The notes under the pieces are model-generated. The model did not search any database. It had not been told where the DNA came from and saw only the letters and a program-made list of their open reading frames with translations. From Glaciihabitans sp. (lineage in GTDB: Bacteria > Actinomycetota > Actinomycetes > Actinomycetales > Microbacteriaceae), in contig JAODMF010000022.1 in the NCBI GenBank assembly GCA_025464095.1, positions 1-64,000 of the forward strand: a DNA stretch of 64,000 bases. The letters run 5' to 3'. Positions within the stretch are counted from its first letter, which is position 1. Each line of letters opens with the position of its first letter. The translations under genes were made by a program, and so were the position numbers. Of this stretch, positions 27,476 through 36,084 are shown in pieces.

Positions 27476-28557
27476 CCACCTACCTCCTTGCTGGCGGTGG
27501 TACCGCTGGCCACGTCAATCCACTGCTCGCGGTCGCCGACCGCATCCGCGATCGAGACCCGGACGCCACGGTGCTGGTTCTGGGCACGAGGGAAGGGCTC
27601 GAGTCGCGACTTGTGCCTCAGCGCGGATACGAGCTGCTCACGATCGCCCGCCTGCCATTCCCACGCCGGGTCAATGCGGCGGCACTACGGTTTCCTGCGG
27701 CGTTTCGCACCGCCGTCGCGGTGACGCGGGGCTATCTCCGCGACCGGGGGGTGGATGTCGTGGTCGGCTTCGGCGGGTACGCCTCCGCCCCGGCATACCT
27801 GGCGGCGCGCCGGGAGGGCGTCCCGTTCGCGATCCACGAAGCAAACGCCCGACCCGGCATGGCCAACAGGCTGGGCGCCCGCTTCACCGACTTCGTGGGC
27901 ATCGCGTTCCCCGGGACGCCGCTGCGCCGCTCGAAGGTCGTCGGTATGCCGCTGCGACGGGAGATTGAGAGTCTCGACCGTCACACCGCACGAGCGGAGG
28001 CGCTCGGGTACTTCGGGCTGGATGCCGCGAAGCCGACCCTGCTCGTCACTGGCGGTTCGACCGGCGCCCGCTCCATCAACCTGGCCGTGTCGAATTCCAT
28101 TGCCACGATTCTCGGAACCGGCTGGCAGGTGCTCCACATCACCGGGGAGAAGTCCGACATCGCCGATCCGAAGCTGGCCGGCTACCACCTGCTTCGGTAT
28201 TGCGACCGCATGGACCTCGCCATCGGTGTCGCCGACCTCGCCATCGCGCGCGCGGGGGCGGCGACCGTGAGCGAGTTCACGGCCGTCGGGCTGCCCGCCG
28301 TCTACATCCCGTACCCGGTCGGCAACGGCGAACAGCGTTTCAATGCGCGCGATGTCGTGAATGCCGGGGGATCCATCCTGCTGGCCGACGCCGACTTCAC
28401 CGCCGGCTGGATTTCGTCGAAGCTCGTGCCGCTGCTGGCCGACCGCGCCGCCATCGCCCACCTTGCGGCTCGAGCGGTCTCGGTTGGTCACCGCGACGGT
28501 GCCGATCGCATGGTCGACCTCGTTGAGGCCGCCGTCACCGTAAAATCGACACAATGA
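27472..28557 (+). CDS. murG: Undecaprenyldiphospho-MurNAc-pentapeptide GlcNAc transferase
   Basis: Converts lipid I to lipid II at the inner face of the membrane. 361 residues, a GT28/GT-B fold: N-terminal [45 protein letters not shown], and C-terminal [15 protein letters not shown] and [18 protein letters not shown]. The GTG overlaps the ftsW stop (GTGA) and the gene ends with an ATGA overlap into murC. Confidence 0.96.
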   Translation: MTTYLLAGGGTAGHVNPLLAVADRIRDRDPDATVLVLGTREGLESRLVPQRGYELLTIARLPFPRRVNAAALRFPAAFRTAVAVTRGYLRDRGVDVVVGFGGYASAPAYLAARREGVPFAIHEANARPGMANRLGARFTDFVGIAFPGTPLRRSKVVGMPLRREIESLDRHTARAEALGYFGLDAAKPTLLVTGGSTGARSINLAVSNSIATILGTGWQVLHITGEKSDIADPKLAGYHLLRYCDRMDLAIGVADLAIARAGAATVSEFTAVGLPAVYIPYPVGNGEQRFNARDVVNAGGSILLADADFTAGWISSKLVPLLADRAAIAHLAARAVSVGHRDGADRMVDLVEAAVTVKSTQ

Positions 28558-29954
28558 TCACGCCCGACCTCTCCCAGCCACTCCCCGCGGAGCTCGGAGC
28601 CCTCCACTTCGTCGGAATTGGCGGCTCAGGCATGAGCGGCATCGCCCGGCTGTTCCTGGCATCGGGATACACCGTCACCGGCTCTGACCGCAGCGAAAAC
28701 CACAACACCGAGGCCCTCCGCGAGCTCGGTGCCACCATCGCGATCGGCCACGACGCTGCCAACCTCGGTGCGGCCGACACGCTGGTGTACACCGGCGCCC
28801 TCTGGCCGGACAACCCCGAGTACCTCGCCGCCGTGGCGAAGGGCATCCCCGTGCTGCACCGCTCGCAGGCGCTGGCCTGGCTCATCAACCGCCGTCGGCT
28901 CGTCGCCGTGGCAGGTGCACACGGCAAGACGACCTCGACCGGCATGATCATTACCGCCCTGCTCGCGATGAACCAGGAACCGAGCTTCGTCAACGGGGGA
29001 GTGATCGAGACCCTGGGGGTGAGCGCCGCCCACGGCGATGGTGAACTCTTCGTCGTCGAGGCGGATGAATCCGACGGCACCTTCCTGCTCTACCAGACCG
29101 CCGTCGCCCTCATCACGAACGTCGACGCCGACCACCTCGACCACTACGGCTCGCGCGCGGCGTTCACGGCCGCCTTCGTCGAATTCGCACAGAAGTCATC
29201 AGAACTGGTTGTCGCGTCGAGCGATGACCCGGGCGCGCTCGAGGTAACCGGGGCACTGACCGGCAAGCGCATCCTGACCTTTGGTGAGGATGCGGGGGCC
29301 GACGTTCACGTCTTCGACATCGTGACGGATGGCCCGGTCGCCTTCACCGTTTCGTGGCTCGGCAGCGAGTACTCGGCGCAGCTGCGGGTGCCCGGTCGCC
29401 ACAACGCCCTCAATGCGGCGGGGGCGTTCGCCGTTCTCGTCGGCATGGGGTTCGACCCGGCAGCATCTCTCGCGGGGATTGCCGGTTTCGGAGGAACCGA
29501 GCGCCGCTTCGAACTGCATGGCACGGTTCGCGGCGTGAGCGTCTACGACGACTATGCGCATCATCCGACCGAGGTCGCTGCCGCCCTTGCGGCGGCGCGA
29601 ACGGTCGTCGGTTCTGGACGCATCATCGCCGTGCACCAGCCGCACCTCTACAGCCGCACGCAACTGATGGCCGGCGACTTCGCCCGCACGTATGAGGAGC
29701 TCGCGGACCACACGGTTGTGCTCGATGTCTACGGCGCGAGGGAAGACCCCATTCCCGGCGTCACCGGCGCCTTGGTCTCCGATCGCTTTCGCGACCCGTC
29801 TCGCGTCGACTACCTGCCGGACTGGCAGGAGGCGGCAGACCGTGCGGCATCCATCGCCCGCGACGGCGACATCATCATGACCCTGAGCTGCGGTGACGTC
29901 TACCGGATCGTGCCGCAGGTGCTCGCTTCGCTCTCGGCGATTCCGGCCGAGTGA
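28554..29954 (+). CDS. murC: UDP-MurNAc:L-alanine ligase
   Basis: Adds L-alanine to UDP-MurNAc. 466 residues: N-terminal [20 protein letters not shown] loop [36 protein letters not shown] and the C-terminal [12 protein letters not shown] and HQPHLYSRT motifs. The ATG overlaps murG. FtsQ follows nine bases after the stop. Confidence 0.96.
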   Translation: MITPDLSQPLPAELGALHFVGIGGSGMSGIARLFLASGYTVTGSDRSENHNTEALRELGATIAIGHDAANLGAADTLVYTGALWPDNPEYLAAVAKGIPVLHRSQALAWLINRRRLVAVAGAHGKTTSTGMIITALLAMNQEPSFVNGGVIETLGVSAAHGDGELFVVEADESDGTFLLYQTAVALITNVDADHLDHYGSRAAFTAAFVEFAQKSSELVVASSDDPGALEVTGALTGKRILTFGEDAGADVHVFDIVTDGPVAFTVSWLGSEYSAQLRVPGRHNALNAAGAFAVLVGMGFDPAASLAGIAGFGGTERRFELHGTVRGVSVYDDYAHHPTEVAAALAAARTVVGSGRIIAVHQPHLYSRTQLMAGDFARTYEELADHTVVLDVYGAREDPIPGVTGALVSDRFRDPSRVDYLPDWQEAADRAASIARDGDIIMTLSCGDVYRIVPQVLASLSAIPAE

Positions 29955-29963
29955 CCGGTCGCG

Positions 29964-31010
29964 GTGAAGAGGCCAGAAGGGTTCGACCCGCGCACGCCCG
30001 AGGGTGAGCCGGTCGGTCAGCCAGGACGAGCGCGGTTGCCAGGACGACCACGGTTGCCAGGTCGAGCCTCTGCCGCGCGACCCGCGCAGAAGCGGCAGAC
30101 CGGGCAGACGCAGACCGGGCAGCCGCAAAGTGCGCAGCCGCCGGCCGCACAGCCGCAGAGAGCGCAGCCGAAGAATGGGCAGAAGACCGCCGCGAAGCTG
30201 CCGCGGGCGTCCCGCGGCGAGAAGGCTCCGTCTGCCGCATCCGTTCGTCGAGATCGCCGAGTGGCGGCACGGGAAGTCCGGCGCAGCGACAGGGCCGAGG
30301 TTCGTCGCTTCACCCGCGCATCCCGTCGTCGACGCGTGACCTGGCTGACCGCTGGTGGAGTCGTTGTGCTGCTCCTGCTGGTGCTCGCGGTCGCGGTCTA
30401 CTCGCCGATCCTGTCGCTGCGCACGATTCGCGTCGAGGGAACCCAGAGACTGTCGTCCTCGACCCTTCGCACCGCCCTCGGCGATCAGCTCGGCATCCCA
30501 CTCGCGTTGCTCGACTCCGCGCGAATCCGCCAGCAGTTGTCGGCCTTCCCACTGATCCGCAGCTACGTGACGGAGGTTGTACCGCCGAACACGCTCGTCG
30601 TTCACGTGGTCGAGCGCCAGCCGGTCGCCGACATCAAGAACGGCACCGCGTGGGACCAGGTCGACCCAGCCGGAGTAGTGATCGCAGCGGGCGAAGCCGC
30701 GCCCAGCCTGCCCGTCATCGACGTGGGCGGCAAGCCGGCGACCAGTAACGCGTTCGCCGCGGCGGTTGCCGTTGTGCTCTCCCTGCCCCGGTCGCTGTCG
30801 AAGAACGTCGCCACGGTCTCTGCAACCTCGACCGATGACGTGTCGCTCACCCTCAAGGGCAGCAACCGGCGGGTGGTCTGGGGGAGTGCGGATCGATCGG
30901 CGGCAAAAGCCGCCGCACTGGCCCTGCTCCTCACGAAGAGCACCTGCAAATCGCAGCCGGTCATCGACGTTTCGGCTCCCAAAGCGGTCACCTGCGGACC
31001 CGAGCATTAA
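29964..31010 (+). CDS. ftsQ: Division protein FtsQ (POTRA domain)
   Basis: Bitopic protein that links FtsL/FtsB-like partners to the divisome. Of 348 residues, about 115 form a cytoplasmic tail rich in Gln, Pro, Arg and Ala with short repeats of QTGQ, AQP and LPGR type. A single membrane helix follows (TWLTAGGVVVLLLLVLAVAV), then the POTRA domain starting at LSLRTIRVEGTQRLSSSTLR and a beta domain. The GTG start is nine bases after murC. The long charged, repetitive tail is unusual in composition but common in type for actinobacterial FtsQ. Confidence 0.92.
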   Translation: MKRPEGFDPRTPEGEPVGQPGRARLPGRPRLPGRASAARPAQKRQTGQTQTGQPQSAQPPAAQPQRAQPKNGQKTAAKLPRASRGEKAPSAASVRRDRRVAAREVRRSDRAEVRRFTRASRRRRVTWLTAGGVVVLLLLVLAVAVYSPILSLRTIRVEGTQRLSSSTLRTALGDQLGIPLALLDSARIRQQLSAFPLIRSYVTEVVPPNTLVVHVVERQPVADIKNGTAWDQVDPAGVVIAAGEAAPSLPVIDVGGKPATSNAFAAAVAVVLSLPRSLSKNVATVSATSTDDVSLTLKGSNRRVVWGSADRSAAKAAALALLLTKSTCKSQPVIDVSAPKAVTCGPEH

Positions 31011-31152
31011 CCAGTAATTGCGCGTGATTGCGACACGCGGGATGGCCTCCGCGACGAGGGCGCAAGCGCAACCTACCTTCAACTCAGGAAGAGCAATACT
31101 GAGCAAAACTTAAACCTCAAGTAGAGGTTGAAAGTTCCAGCGGAGGCCGAAC
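31011..31152 (+). promoter_or_regulatory. ftsZ promoter/leader with two inverted repeats
   Basis: TACCTT at about 31074-31079 may be a -10 box. Two dyads follow: CTCAG/CTGAG (31083-31103) and AACCTC-AAGTA-GAGGTT (31113-31129). The second lies 23 bases before the GTG and just before the GCGGAGGCC ribosome site, so it may act as an mRNA hairpin controlling ftsZ translation or as an operator. This is the only sizeable gap inside the murE-to-ftsZ run, which fits a dedicated ftsZ promoter. Confidence 0.55.
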
Positions 31153-32295
31153 GTGACATCGAACCAGAACTACCTCGCAGTTATCAAGGTGGTCGGCATC
31201 GGCGGTGGCGGCGTAAACGCAGTCAACCGGATGATCGAACTCGGCCTGCGCGGGGTCGAATTCATCGCGATCAATACCGACGCGCAGGCCCTGCTGATGA
31301 GCGACGCCGACGTCAAGCTTGACGTCGGGCGCGAGATCACCCGCGGCCTCGGCGCTGGCGCCGACCCCGAAGTGGGTCGTCGGGCGGCGGAAGACCACGC
31401 CGACGAAATCGAAGAGGCCCTTGCCGGCGCTGACATGGTCTTTGTCACCGCGGGCGAAGGCGGCGGAACGGGTACCGGTGGAGCGCCGGTCGTTGCGCGC
31501 ATCGCCAAGTCGATCGGTGCCCTGACCATCGGTGTCGTCACGAAGCCGTTTGGCTTCGAGGGCAAGCGCCGTTCGGCGCAGGCCGATACCGGAGTCGCAT
31601 CCCTCAAGAACGAGGTCGACACCCTGATCGTCGTTCCGAACGACCGGTTGCTGGAGATCAGCGACCGCGGCATCAGCATGCTCGAAGCTTTCGCGACCGC
31701 CGACCAGGTGCTGCTGGCGGGCGTGCAGGGCATCACCGACCTGATCACCACCCCTGGCCTCATCAACCTCGACTTCGCCGACGTCAAGTCGGTCATGCAG
31801 GGCGCCGGATCCGCGCTTATGGGCATCGGCTCGTCGCGCGGCGCCGACCGGGCGATCAAGGCGGCCGAACTGGCCGTGGCCTCACCGCTGCTCGAGGCGA
31901 GCATCGACGGTGCTCACGGGGTACTCATCTCGGTCCAGGGCGGGTCGAACCTCGGCATCTTCGAGATCAACGACGCAGCGCGCCTCATTCAGGAGGCCGT
32001 GCACCCCGAGGCCAACATCATCTTCGGTGCCGTCATCGACGACACCCTGGGCGACGAGGTGCGCGTCACGGTCATCGCTGCTGGCTTCGACGGTGGCGAG
32101 CCGGTCATCCGCAAGAACGAAGCGCGGCGCAGCAGCTATGTCACCGCCGGAGCTCCGGCGGACCTGGCGGAGGTCTCCGCGGGCGCACCCTCGTCCTGGG
32201 CCGGCGCGGCAGACGTTCCCGTGACCGCTCCCGTCGACCGCGCGTTCGCGGACGACTCGGACGAAGACCTGGACATCCCTGACTTCCTCAAGTAA
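31153..32295 (+). CDS. ftsZ: Cell division GTPase FtsZ
   Basis: Tubulin-like GTPase that forms the Z-ring. 380 residues: [18 protein letters not shown] at the N-terminus, the tubulin signature [21 protein letters not shown]7-loop [11 protein letters not shown], and after an acidic linker the C-terminal peptide [11 protein letters not shown] that recruits SepF and others. GTG at 31153 gives the standard N-terminus. YggS follows after 17 bases, without the pgeF gene present there in mycobacteria. Confidence 0.97.
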   Translation: MTSNQNYLAVIKVVGIGGGGVNAVNRMIELGLRGVEFIAINTDAQALLMSDADVKLDVGREITRGLGAGADPEVGRRAAEDHADEIEEALAGADMVFVTAGEGGGTGTGGAPVVARIAKSIGALTIGVVTKPFGFEGKRRSAQADTGVASLKNEVDTLIVVPNDRLLEISDRGISMLEAFATADQVLLAGVQGITDLITTPGLINLDFADVKSVMQGAGSALMGIGSSRGADRAIKAAELAVASPLLEASIDGAHGVLISVQGGSNLGIFEINDAARLIQEAVHPEANIIFGAVIDDTLGDEVRVTVIAAGFDGGEPVIRKNEARRSSYVTAGAPADLAEVSAGAPSSWAGAADVPVTAPVDRAFADDSDEDLDIPDFLK

Positions 32296-32312
32296 TTGCG
32301 CCCGGTGTGACC

Positions 32313-32990
32313 ATGGCTGAACCTTCGCTGGATGCGCGGCTCGCGAGCGTACGCGGGTCCGTTTCCGACGCTGCCCGTGAGGCGGGCCGCGACCCGGGTG
32401 AGATCACGATGATCGTCGTGACGAAGTTCCATCCGGCTTCGCTGGTTCGCGAACTGTACGAGCTCGGGGTGCGTGATTTCGGCGAGAATCGGCACCAGGA
32501 CGCCGAGCCCAAGGCGGCCGCGCTGATCGACCTCGACCCGATCTGGCATTTTGTCGGGCAGCTGCAGAGCAAGAAGGTGCGGGCCGTGCTCGGCTACGCC
32601 CGCGTTCTCCACTCGGTCGACCGAACCTCCGTGGTTGAAGCGATCGAGAGCACCGGGACGAATGTCGACGCCTTTGTGCAACTCAACCTGACCGACGATC
32701 CCGGCCGCGGGGGAGTGGATGCCGGCGACCTGGAAATCCTCGTCGAGCGCGTCGCTGCAGCCCCGGGCATCCGACTGCTTGGCCTCATGGCGGTCGCGCC
32801 ACTCGGGGTGGACGCGCGGGCGGCATTTGCCGAGGTGCGACTGGCCTCCGAGCGGGTGCGCAGCATTGTTCCCGAGGCCATCGCGCTGTCGATGGGAATG
32901 TCCGGCGACTACCGCGAAGCCATTCTCGAGGGCGCGACACACCTGCGCATTGGCACGGCAATCACGGGAAACCGTCCAACCCGCGGTTAA
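32313..32990 (+). CDS. YggS-family pyridoxal phosphate homeostasis protein
   Basis: A PLP-binding alanine-racemase-fold protein without racemase activity that buffers PLP and amino-acid pools. 225 residues: TMIVVTKFHPASLVRELYEL carries the PLP-lysine; FGENRHQDAEPK, WHFVGQLQSKK and the C-terminal LSMGMSGDYREAILEGATHL-RIGTAI are diagnostic. GTG at 32307 is an alternative start. Its position between ftsZ and sepF is conserved in actinobacteria. Confidence 0.92.
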   Translation: MAEPSLDARLASVRGSVSDAAREAGRDPGEITMIVVTKFHPASLVRELYELGVRDFGENRHQDAEPKAAALIDLDPIWHFVGQLQSKKVRAVLGYARVLHSVDRTSVVEAIESTGTNVDAFVQLNLTDDPGRGGVDAGDLEILVERVAAAPGIRLLGLMAVAPLGVDARAAFAEVRLASERVRSIVPEAIALSMGMSGDYREAILEGATHLRIGTAITGNRPTRG

Positions 32991-33023
32991 TCTCAAATCA
33001 CAAGATCTATCTGGAGGCACAAC

Positions 33024-33491
33024 ATGGCAAATCCGCTGCGCAAGACCATGGTTTACCTTGGGCTCGCCGATGAGGAGTACGAGTACGAGGATGCCGCACC
33101 CGCGGCTCCCGCGGCACCGGTTCCGCACGCGGCGCCGCCCACATCCAACCGCGCGCCGGTGACTCCCCTCCGCCGCGCTCCCGCTCCACGAACCACGGGA
33201 CCAGCCGAGATGAATGAGATCCTGACCGTGCACCCCCGCGCTTACAAGGACGCGCAGGTCATTGCAGAGAACTTCCGCGAGGGCATCCCGGTGATCATCA
33301 ACCTGACGCAGATGACCGAGCCGGAAGCGCGGCGACTCATCGATTTCGCGAGCGGGCTGTCGCAGGGACTGCGGGGCAAGATCGAGCGCGTGACGAACAA
33401 GGTTTTCCTGCTGTCGCCCGAGCACGTTGCGATCAGCGGCGAGCAGGCGGACGCGGAGTCCGACGTCGAAGCGTCTTTTTTCGCCGGCTAA
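33024..33491 (+). CDS. sepF: Cell division protein SepF
   Basis: Membrane anchor and bundler of FtsZ in Gram-positive bacteria. 155 residues: N-terminal amphipathic segment [20 protein letters not shown], an Ala/Pro-rich linker, then the DUF552 domain with [20 protein letters not shown] and [11 protein letters not shown]. The ATG follows CTGGAGG. The gene ends the yggS-sepF pair. Confidence 0.95.
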   Translation: MANPLRKTMVYLGLADEEYEYEDAAPAAPAAPVPHAAPPTSNRAPVTPLRRAPAPRTTGPAEMNEILTVHPRAYKDAQVIAENFREGIPVIINLTQMTEPEARRLIDFASGLSQGLRGKIERVTNKVFLLSPEHVAISGEQADAESDVEASFFAG

Positions 33492-33689
33492 CCGAGTCAC
33501 ATTCGTAACACTGGCCACACCTTGGCCGGTGCAGCAACCAATGTCAATCGACCGTTCGGGATTCGTTATCCGGCGTGTCGGATGTATCCTTGACCTCTGT
33601 CTGGTTGCACTCGCCTCCGGTCAGCAGTAATTTTTCTGGCGCCTGTCAGGTGCCGAAACTCGTGAGAGAAAGTAATTGAGGTGACGACC
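33492..33689 (+). promoter_or_regulatory. sepF-divIVA gap with a probable divIVA promoter; yggT absent
   Basis: About 200 bases without a gene. TATCCT at 33585-33590 is a plausible -10 box for divIVA, giving a leader of about 90 bases. In many actinobacteria this place holds yggT, a small two- to four-helix membrane protein; no reading frame here encodes hydrophobic helices, so yggT is missing rather than overlooked. No clear terminator is visible. Confidence 0.45.
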
Positions 33690-34532
33690 ATGGCGCTTAC
33701 TCCAGAAGATGTTGTCAACAAGCGTTTTCAGCCAACCAAGTTCCGTGAGGGCTACGACCAGGACGAGGTGGATGACTTCCTCGACGAGGTCGTCGTTGAA
33801 CTCCGCCGTCTCAATCAGGAGAACGAAGAGCTTCGCCAGCGCCTGACGGCGAGCGAGGCCCGGGTCGCAGAACTGCAGCGCACCGTCGGCCAGCCGGCCC
33901 CGGCCCAGGGCTTCGACCAGGGGTTCGCTGCGGCTCAGCCGCCCGTTGTCGCTTCGGCGCCCGTCGCTCCGCCTCAGGCAGCCGTCGAGACTGCCGTGGT
34001 TCCCGCGGTCGGCTACACGCCTCCCAGTGACCCGAACGCGGTCGACGCCAACGCGATGGACCCGAGCAACACCAACAATCTCCTGCAGCTCGCTCGTCGC
34101 CTGCACGAGGAGCACGTGCGCGAGGGTGTCGAGAAGCGCGACGCGCTCATCGCCGAGGGCCACGCCACGGCCGCTCGCGTTCTTGCCGAGGCAGAGGCGG
34201 CGCAGCGCGCACAGATGTCGGCGCTCGACCAGGAGCGCCAGTCGCTCGAGAGTCGCGTCGAGGAGCTTCGTACGTTCGAGCGCGAGTACCGCCAGAAGCT
34301 GAAGGGCTACATCGAAGAGCAGCTGCGCGAGCTCGACGCGACCAGCCCGGTGCTGGCTGGCGCCCCGGCAAACGTTGCTGCGGCATCCGCACCCGTCCAG
34401 AACTTCGGCACTGCTCCCGGGCAGAACTTCGGCGCGGCGCCCGCGCAGAACTTCGGGTCCGCGCCTGCGCCCACCTTCGGTTCCGCGCCGACGCCGCCGC
34501 CCGCGAACTACCAGGGTTTTGCCGGAAACTGA
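33690..34532 (+). CDS. divIVA: Polar growth protein DivIVA (Wag31)
   Basis: Coiled-coil scaffold that marks curved membrane and directs polar growth. 280 residues: N-terminal lipid-binding domain MALTPEDVVNKRFQPTKFRE with DEVDDFLDEVV, a first coiled coil, a variable Ala/Pro linker, a second coiled coil (about 130-220, ARRLHEEHVREGVEKRDALI and following) and a C-terminal tail of four 8-residue repeats with QNFG/TFG and AP. ATG at 33690 is preferred because GAGGTGA lies eight bases upstream; an in-frame GTG is at 33681. Confidence 0.94.
   Translation: MALTPEDVVNKRFQPTKFREGYDQDEVDDFLDEVVVELRRLNQENEELRQRLTASEARVAELQRTVGQPAPAQGFDQGFAAAQPPVVASAPVAPPQAAVETAVVPAVGYTPPSDPNAVDANAMDPSNTNNLLQLARRLHEEHVREGVEKRDALIAEGHATAARVLAEAEAAQRAQMSALDQERQSLESRVEELRTFEREYRQKLKGYIEEQLRELDATSPVLAGAPANVAAASAPVQNFGTAPGQNFGAAPAQNFGSAPAPTFGSAPTPPPANYQGFAGN
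34398..34484 (+). repeat. 24-bp in-frame repeats in the divIVA tail
   Basis: CAGAACTTCGGC recurs at 34398, 34422 and 34446, with a degenerate fourth copy (ACCTTCGG) 24 bases on. The period of 24 bases encodes an 8-residue repeat of QNFGxAPx type at the DivIVA C-terminus. Confidence 0.85.
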
Positions 34533-35100
34533 TTCCGCGTCGAAGGCCAGTACTCCCGCGCCCCGTTACTGGGCGCTCGGGGTACTGGCCCTCGTCGCGT
34601 TAGCCATCTATGCGCTCGACCAGCTGACCAAGTTTCTGGTCATCAAGAACGTCGCCGAAGGTCAGCTGGTGCCCTTCATCGGTACCTTCATCCAGTTGCA
34701 CTTCGTGAAGAACGCCGGAGCGGCCTTCTCGCTGGGCACCGGCATGACCTGGATTTTTTCGATCGTCGCCGCGGTCGTCGTTGTCTTCATCATCGCCTTC
34801 GCCCGCCGCATCCGCTCATTGGCGTGGACGGTGCTGTTCGGGATGCTGCTGGGCGGCACGCTCGGTAACCTCACCGACCGGTTGTTCCGCGAGCCGAGTT
34901 TCGGCCAGGGGCACGTAATCGACTTCATCCAGCTGCCCCTGTTCCCGGCGATTTTCAACATCGCGGACTCGGCAATCGTCGTCAGCATGGGACTGTTCAT
35001 CCTGCTCACCCTCCTCGGGGTCGGCCTCGACGGTCGGCGCGCCAGGCGTGCCCCGGCCGCGAAGTCCGCGGATGCCGCCCCGACCGACGCGCCCCACTGA
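34519..35100 (+). CDS. lspA: Lipoprotein signal peptidase
   Basis: Cleaves prolipoprotein signal peptides in the membrane. 193 residues with four membrane helices and the family motifs: ALDQLTKFLV, VKNAGAAFSLG, the catalytic Asp blocks GNLTDRLFREPSFGQGHVID and FNIADSAIVVSMG. No ATG or GTG fits the N-terminus; TTG at 34519 is in frame, overlaps the divIVA 3' end by 14 bases and has CCAGGG upstream, so it is the best start. The C-terminal tail is Ala/Lys/Asp-rich. Confidence 0.92.
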   Translation: MPETDSASKASTPAPRYWALGVLALVALAIYALDQLTKFLVIKNVAEGQLVPFIGTFIQLHFVKNAGAAFSLGTGMTWIFSIVAAVVVVFIIAFARRIRSLAWTVLFGMLLGGTLGNLTDRLFREPSFGQGHVIDFIQLPLFPAIFNIADSAIVVSMGLFILLTLLGVGLDGRRARRAPAAKSADAAPTDAPH

Positions 35101-35118
35101 CCCGTGGGGAGCTGAAAC

Positions 35119-36036
35119 GTGGAGACACGGAGCCTGCCTGTTCCCGACGGCCTCGCCGGGGAGCGGGTCGACGCCGCCCTGGCGAAGCTTCTGGGGTTCT
35201 CGCGCAATTTCGCGGCGGAGGTCGCGCAGGGCGGGGGAGTGACGCTCGACGGCGTTGTGCTGGGCAAGTCCGACCGGATGACCGCCGGTGCGTGGCTCGA
35301 GGTGAGCTGGCAGCCGAAGGAGGAGCCGGCCATCATCCCTGTGGTCATTCCCGACCTCACCGTCGTCTACGACGATGACGACATCATCGTGATCGACAAG
35401 CCGGTCGGAGTTGCGGCGCACCCGTCGGTCGGCTGGGATGGTCCGACCGTGCTCGGGGCTCTCGCCGGTGCGGGGTACCGCATCTCAACCTCGGGAGCCT
35501 CCGAGCGCGCGGGGATCGTGCACCGACTGGATGCCGGCACAAGCGGCCTCATGGTGGTCGCCAAGAGCGAGCGCGCCTACACGGAACTCAAGCGGGCCTT
35601 TCACGACCGGGAGGTCTCGAAGATCTACCACGCCGTCGTGCAGGGCCACCCGGACCCGCTGACGGGGACGATCGATGCGCCCATCGGGCGCCATCCGTCC
35701 AGCTCGTGGAAGTTCGCCGTCACCTCGGACGGAAAAGACTCGGTCACGCACTACGAAACCCTCGAGGCATTCCCGGCGGCCTCCCTGCTCGAGGTCACAC
35801 TGGAAACCGGCCGCACCCACCAGATCCGCGTGCACATGGCGGCGCAGCGGCATCCCTGCGTCGGCGACACGATGTACGGCGCGGACCCGAAACTGAGTGC
35901 GCGGCTGGGCCTGACCAGGCAGTGGCTGCACGCGATGCGGTTGGGATTCCGGCATCCGGCATCGGGCGAACAGGTCGAATTCAGCTCGGCGTACCCGACG
36001 GACCTGCAACACGCGCTGGACGTTCTCCGCGGCTGA
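35119..36036 (+). CDS. RluA-family 23S rRNA pseudouridine synthase
   Basis: Isomerises specific uridines to pseudouridine in RNA. 305 residues: an N-terminal S4 RNA-binding domain (about 12-70) and a catalytic domain with [13 protein letters not shown], where Asp138 is the nucleophile, plus the C-terminal [14 protein letters not shown] motif. RluD is the usual assignment beside lspA, but RluC-type specificity cannot be excluded. GTG at 35119 follows GGGGAGCTG. Confidence 0.9.
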   Translation: METRSLPVPDGLAGERVDAALAKLLGFSRNFAAEVAQGGGVTLDGVVLGKSDRMTAGAWLEVSWQPKEEPAIIPVVIPDLTVVYDDDDIIVIDKPVGVAAHPSVGWDGPTVLGALAGAGYRISTSGASERAGIVHRLDAGTSGLMVVAKSERAYTELKRAFHDREVSKIYHAVVQGHPDPLTGTIDAPIGRHPSSSWKFAVTSDGKDSVTHYETLEAFPAASLLEVTLETGRTHQIRVHMAAQRHPCVGDTMYGADPKLSARLGLTRQWLHAMRLGFRHPASGEQVEFSSAYPTDLQHALDVLRG

Positions 36037-36047
36037 GAACGCGGGCT

Positions 36048-36053
36048 TAAGCT
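36048..36053 (+). promoter_or_regulatory. -10 box upstream of dnaE
   Basis: TAAGCT at 36048-36053 lies 31 bases before the TTG start, and CCGGAGACG next to the start serves as ribosome site. Confidence 0.45.
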
Positions 36054-36084
36054 AGAGCACCGAAGCCTCGAGTCCGGAGACGTT

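Noticed and set aside
33492..33689. A degraded yggT gene between sepF and divIVA
   Set aside because: No frame in the gap encodes hydrophobic helices or family residues, so there is no remnant to annotate.
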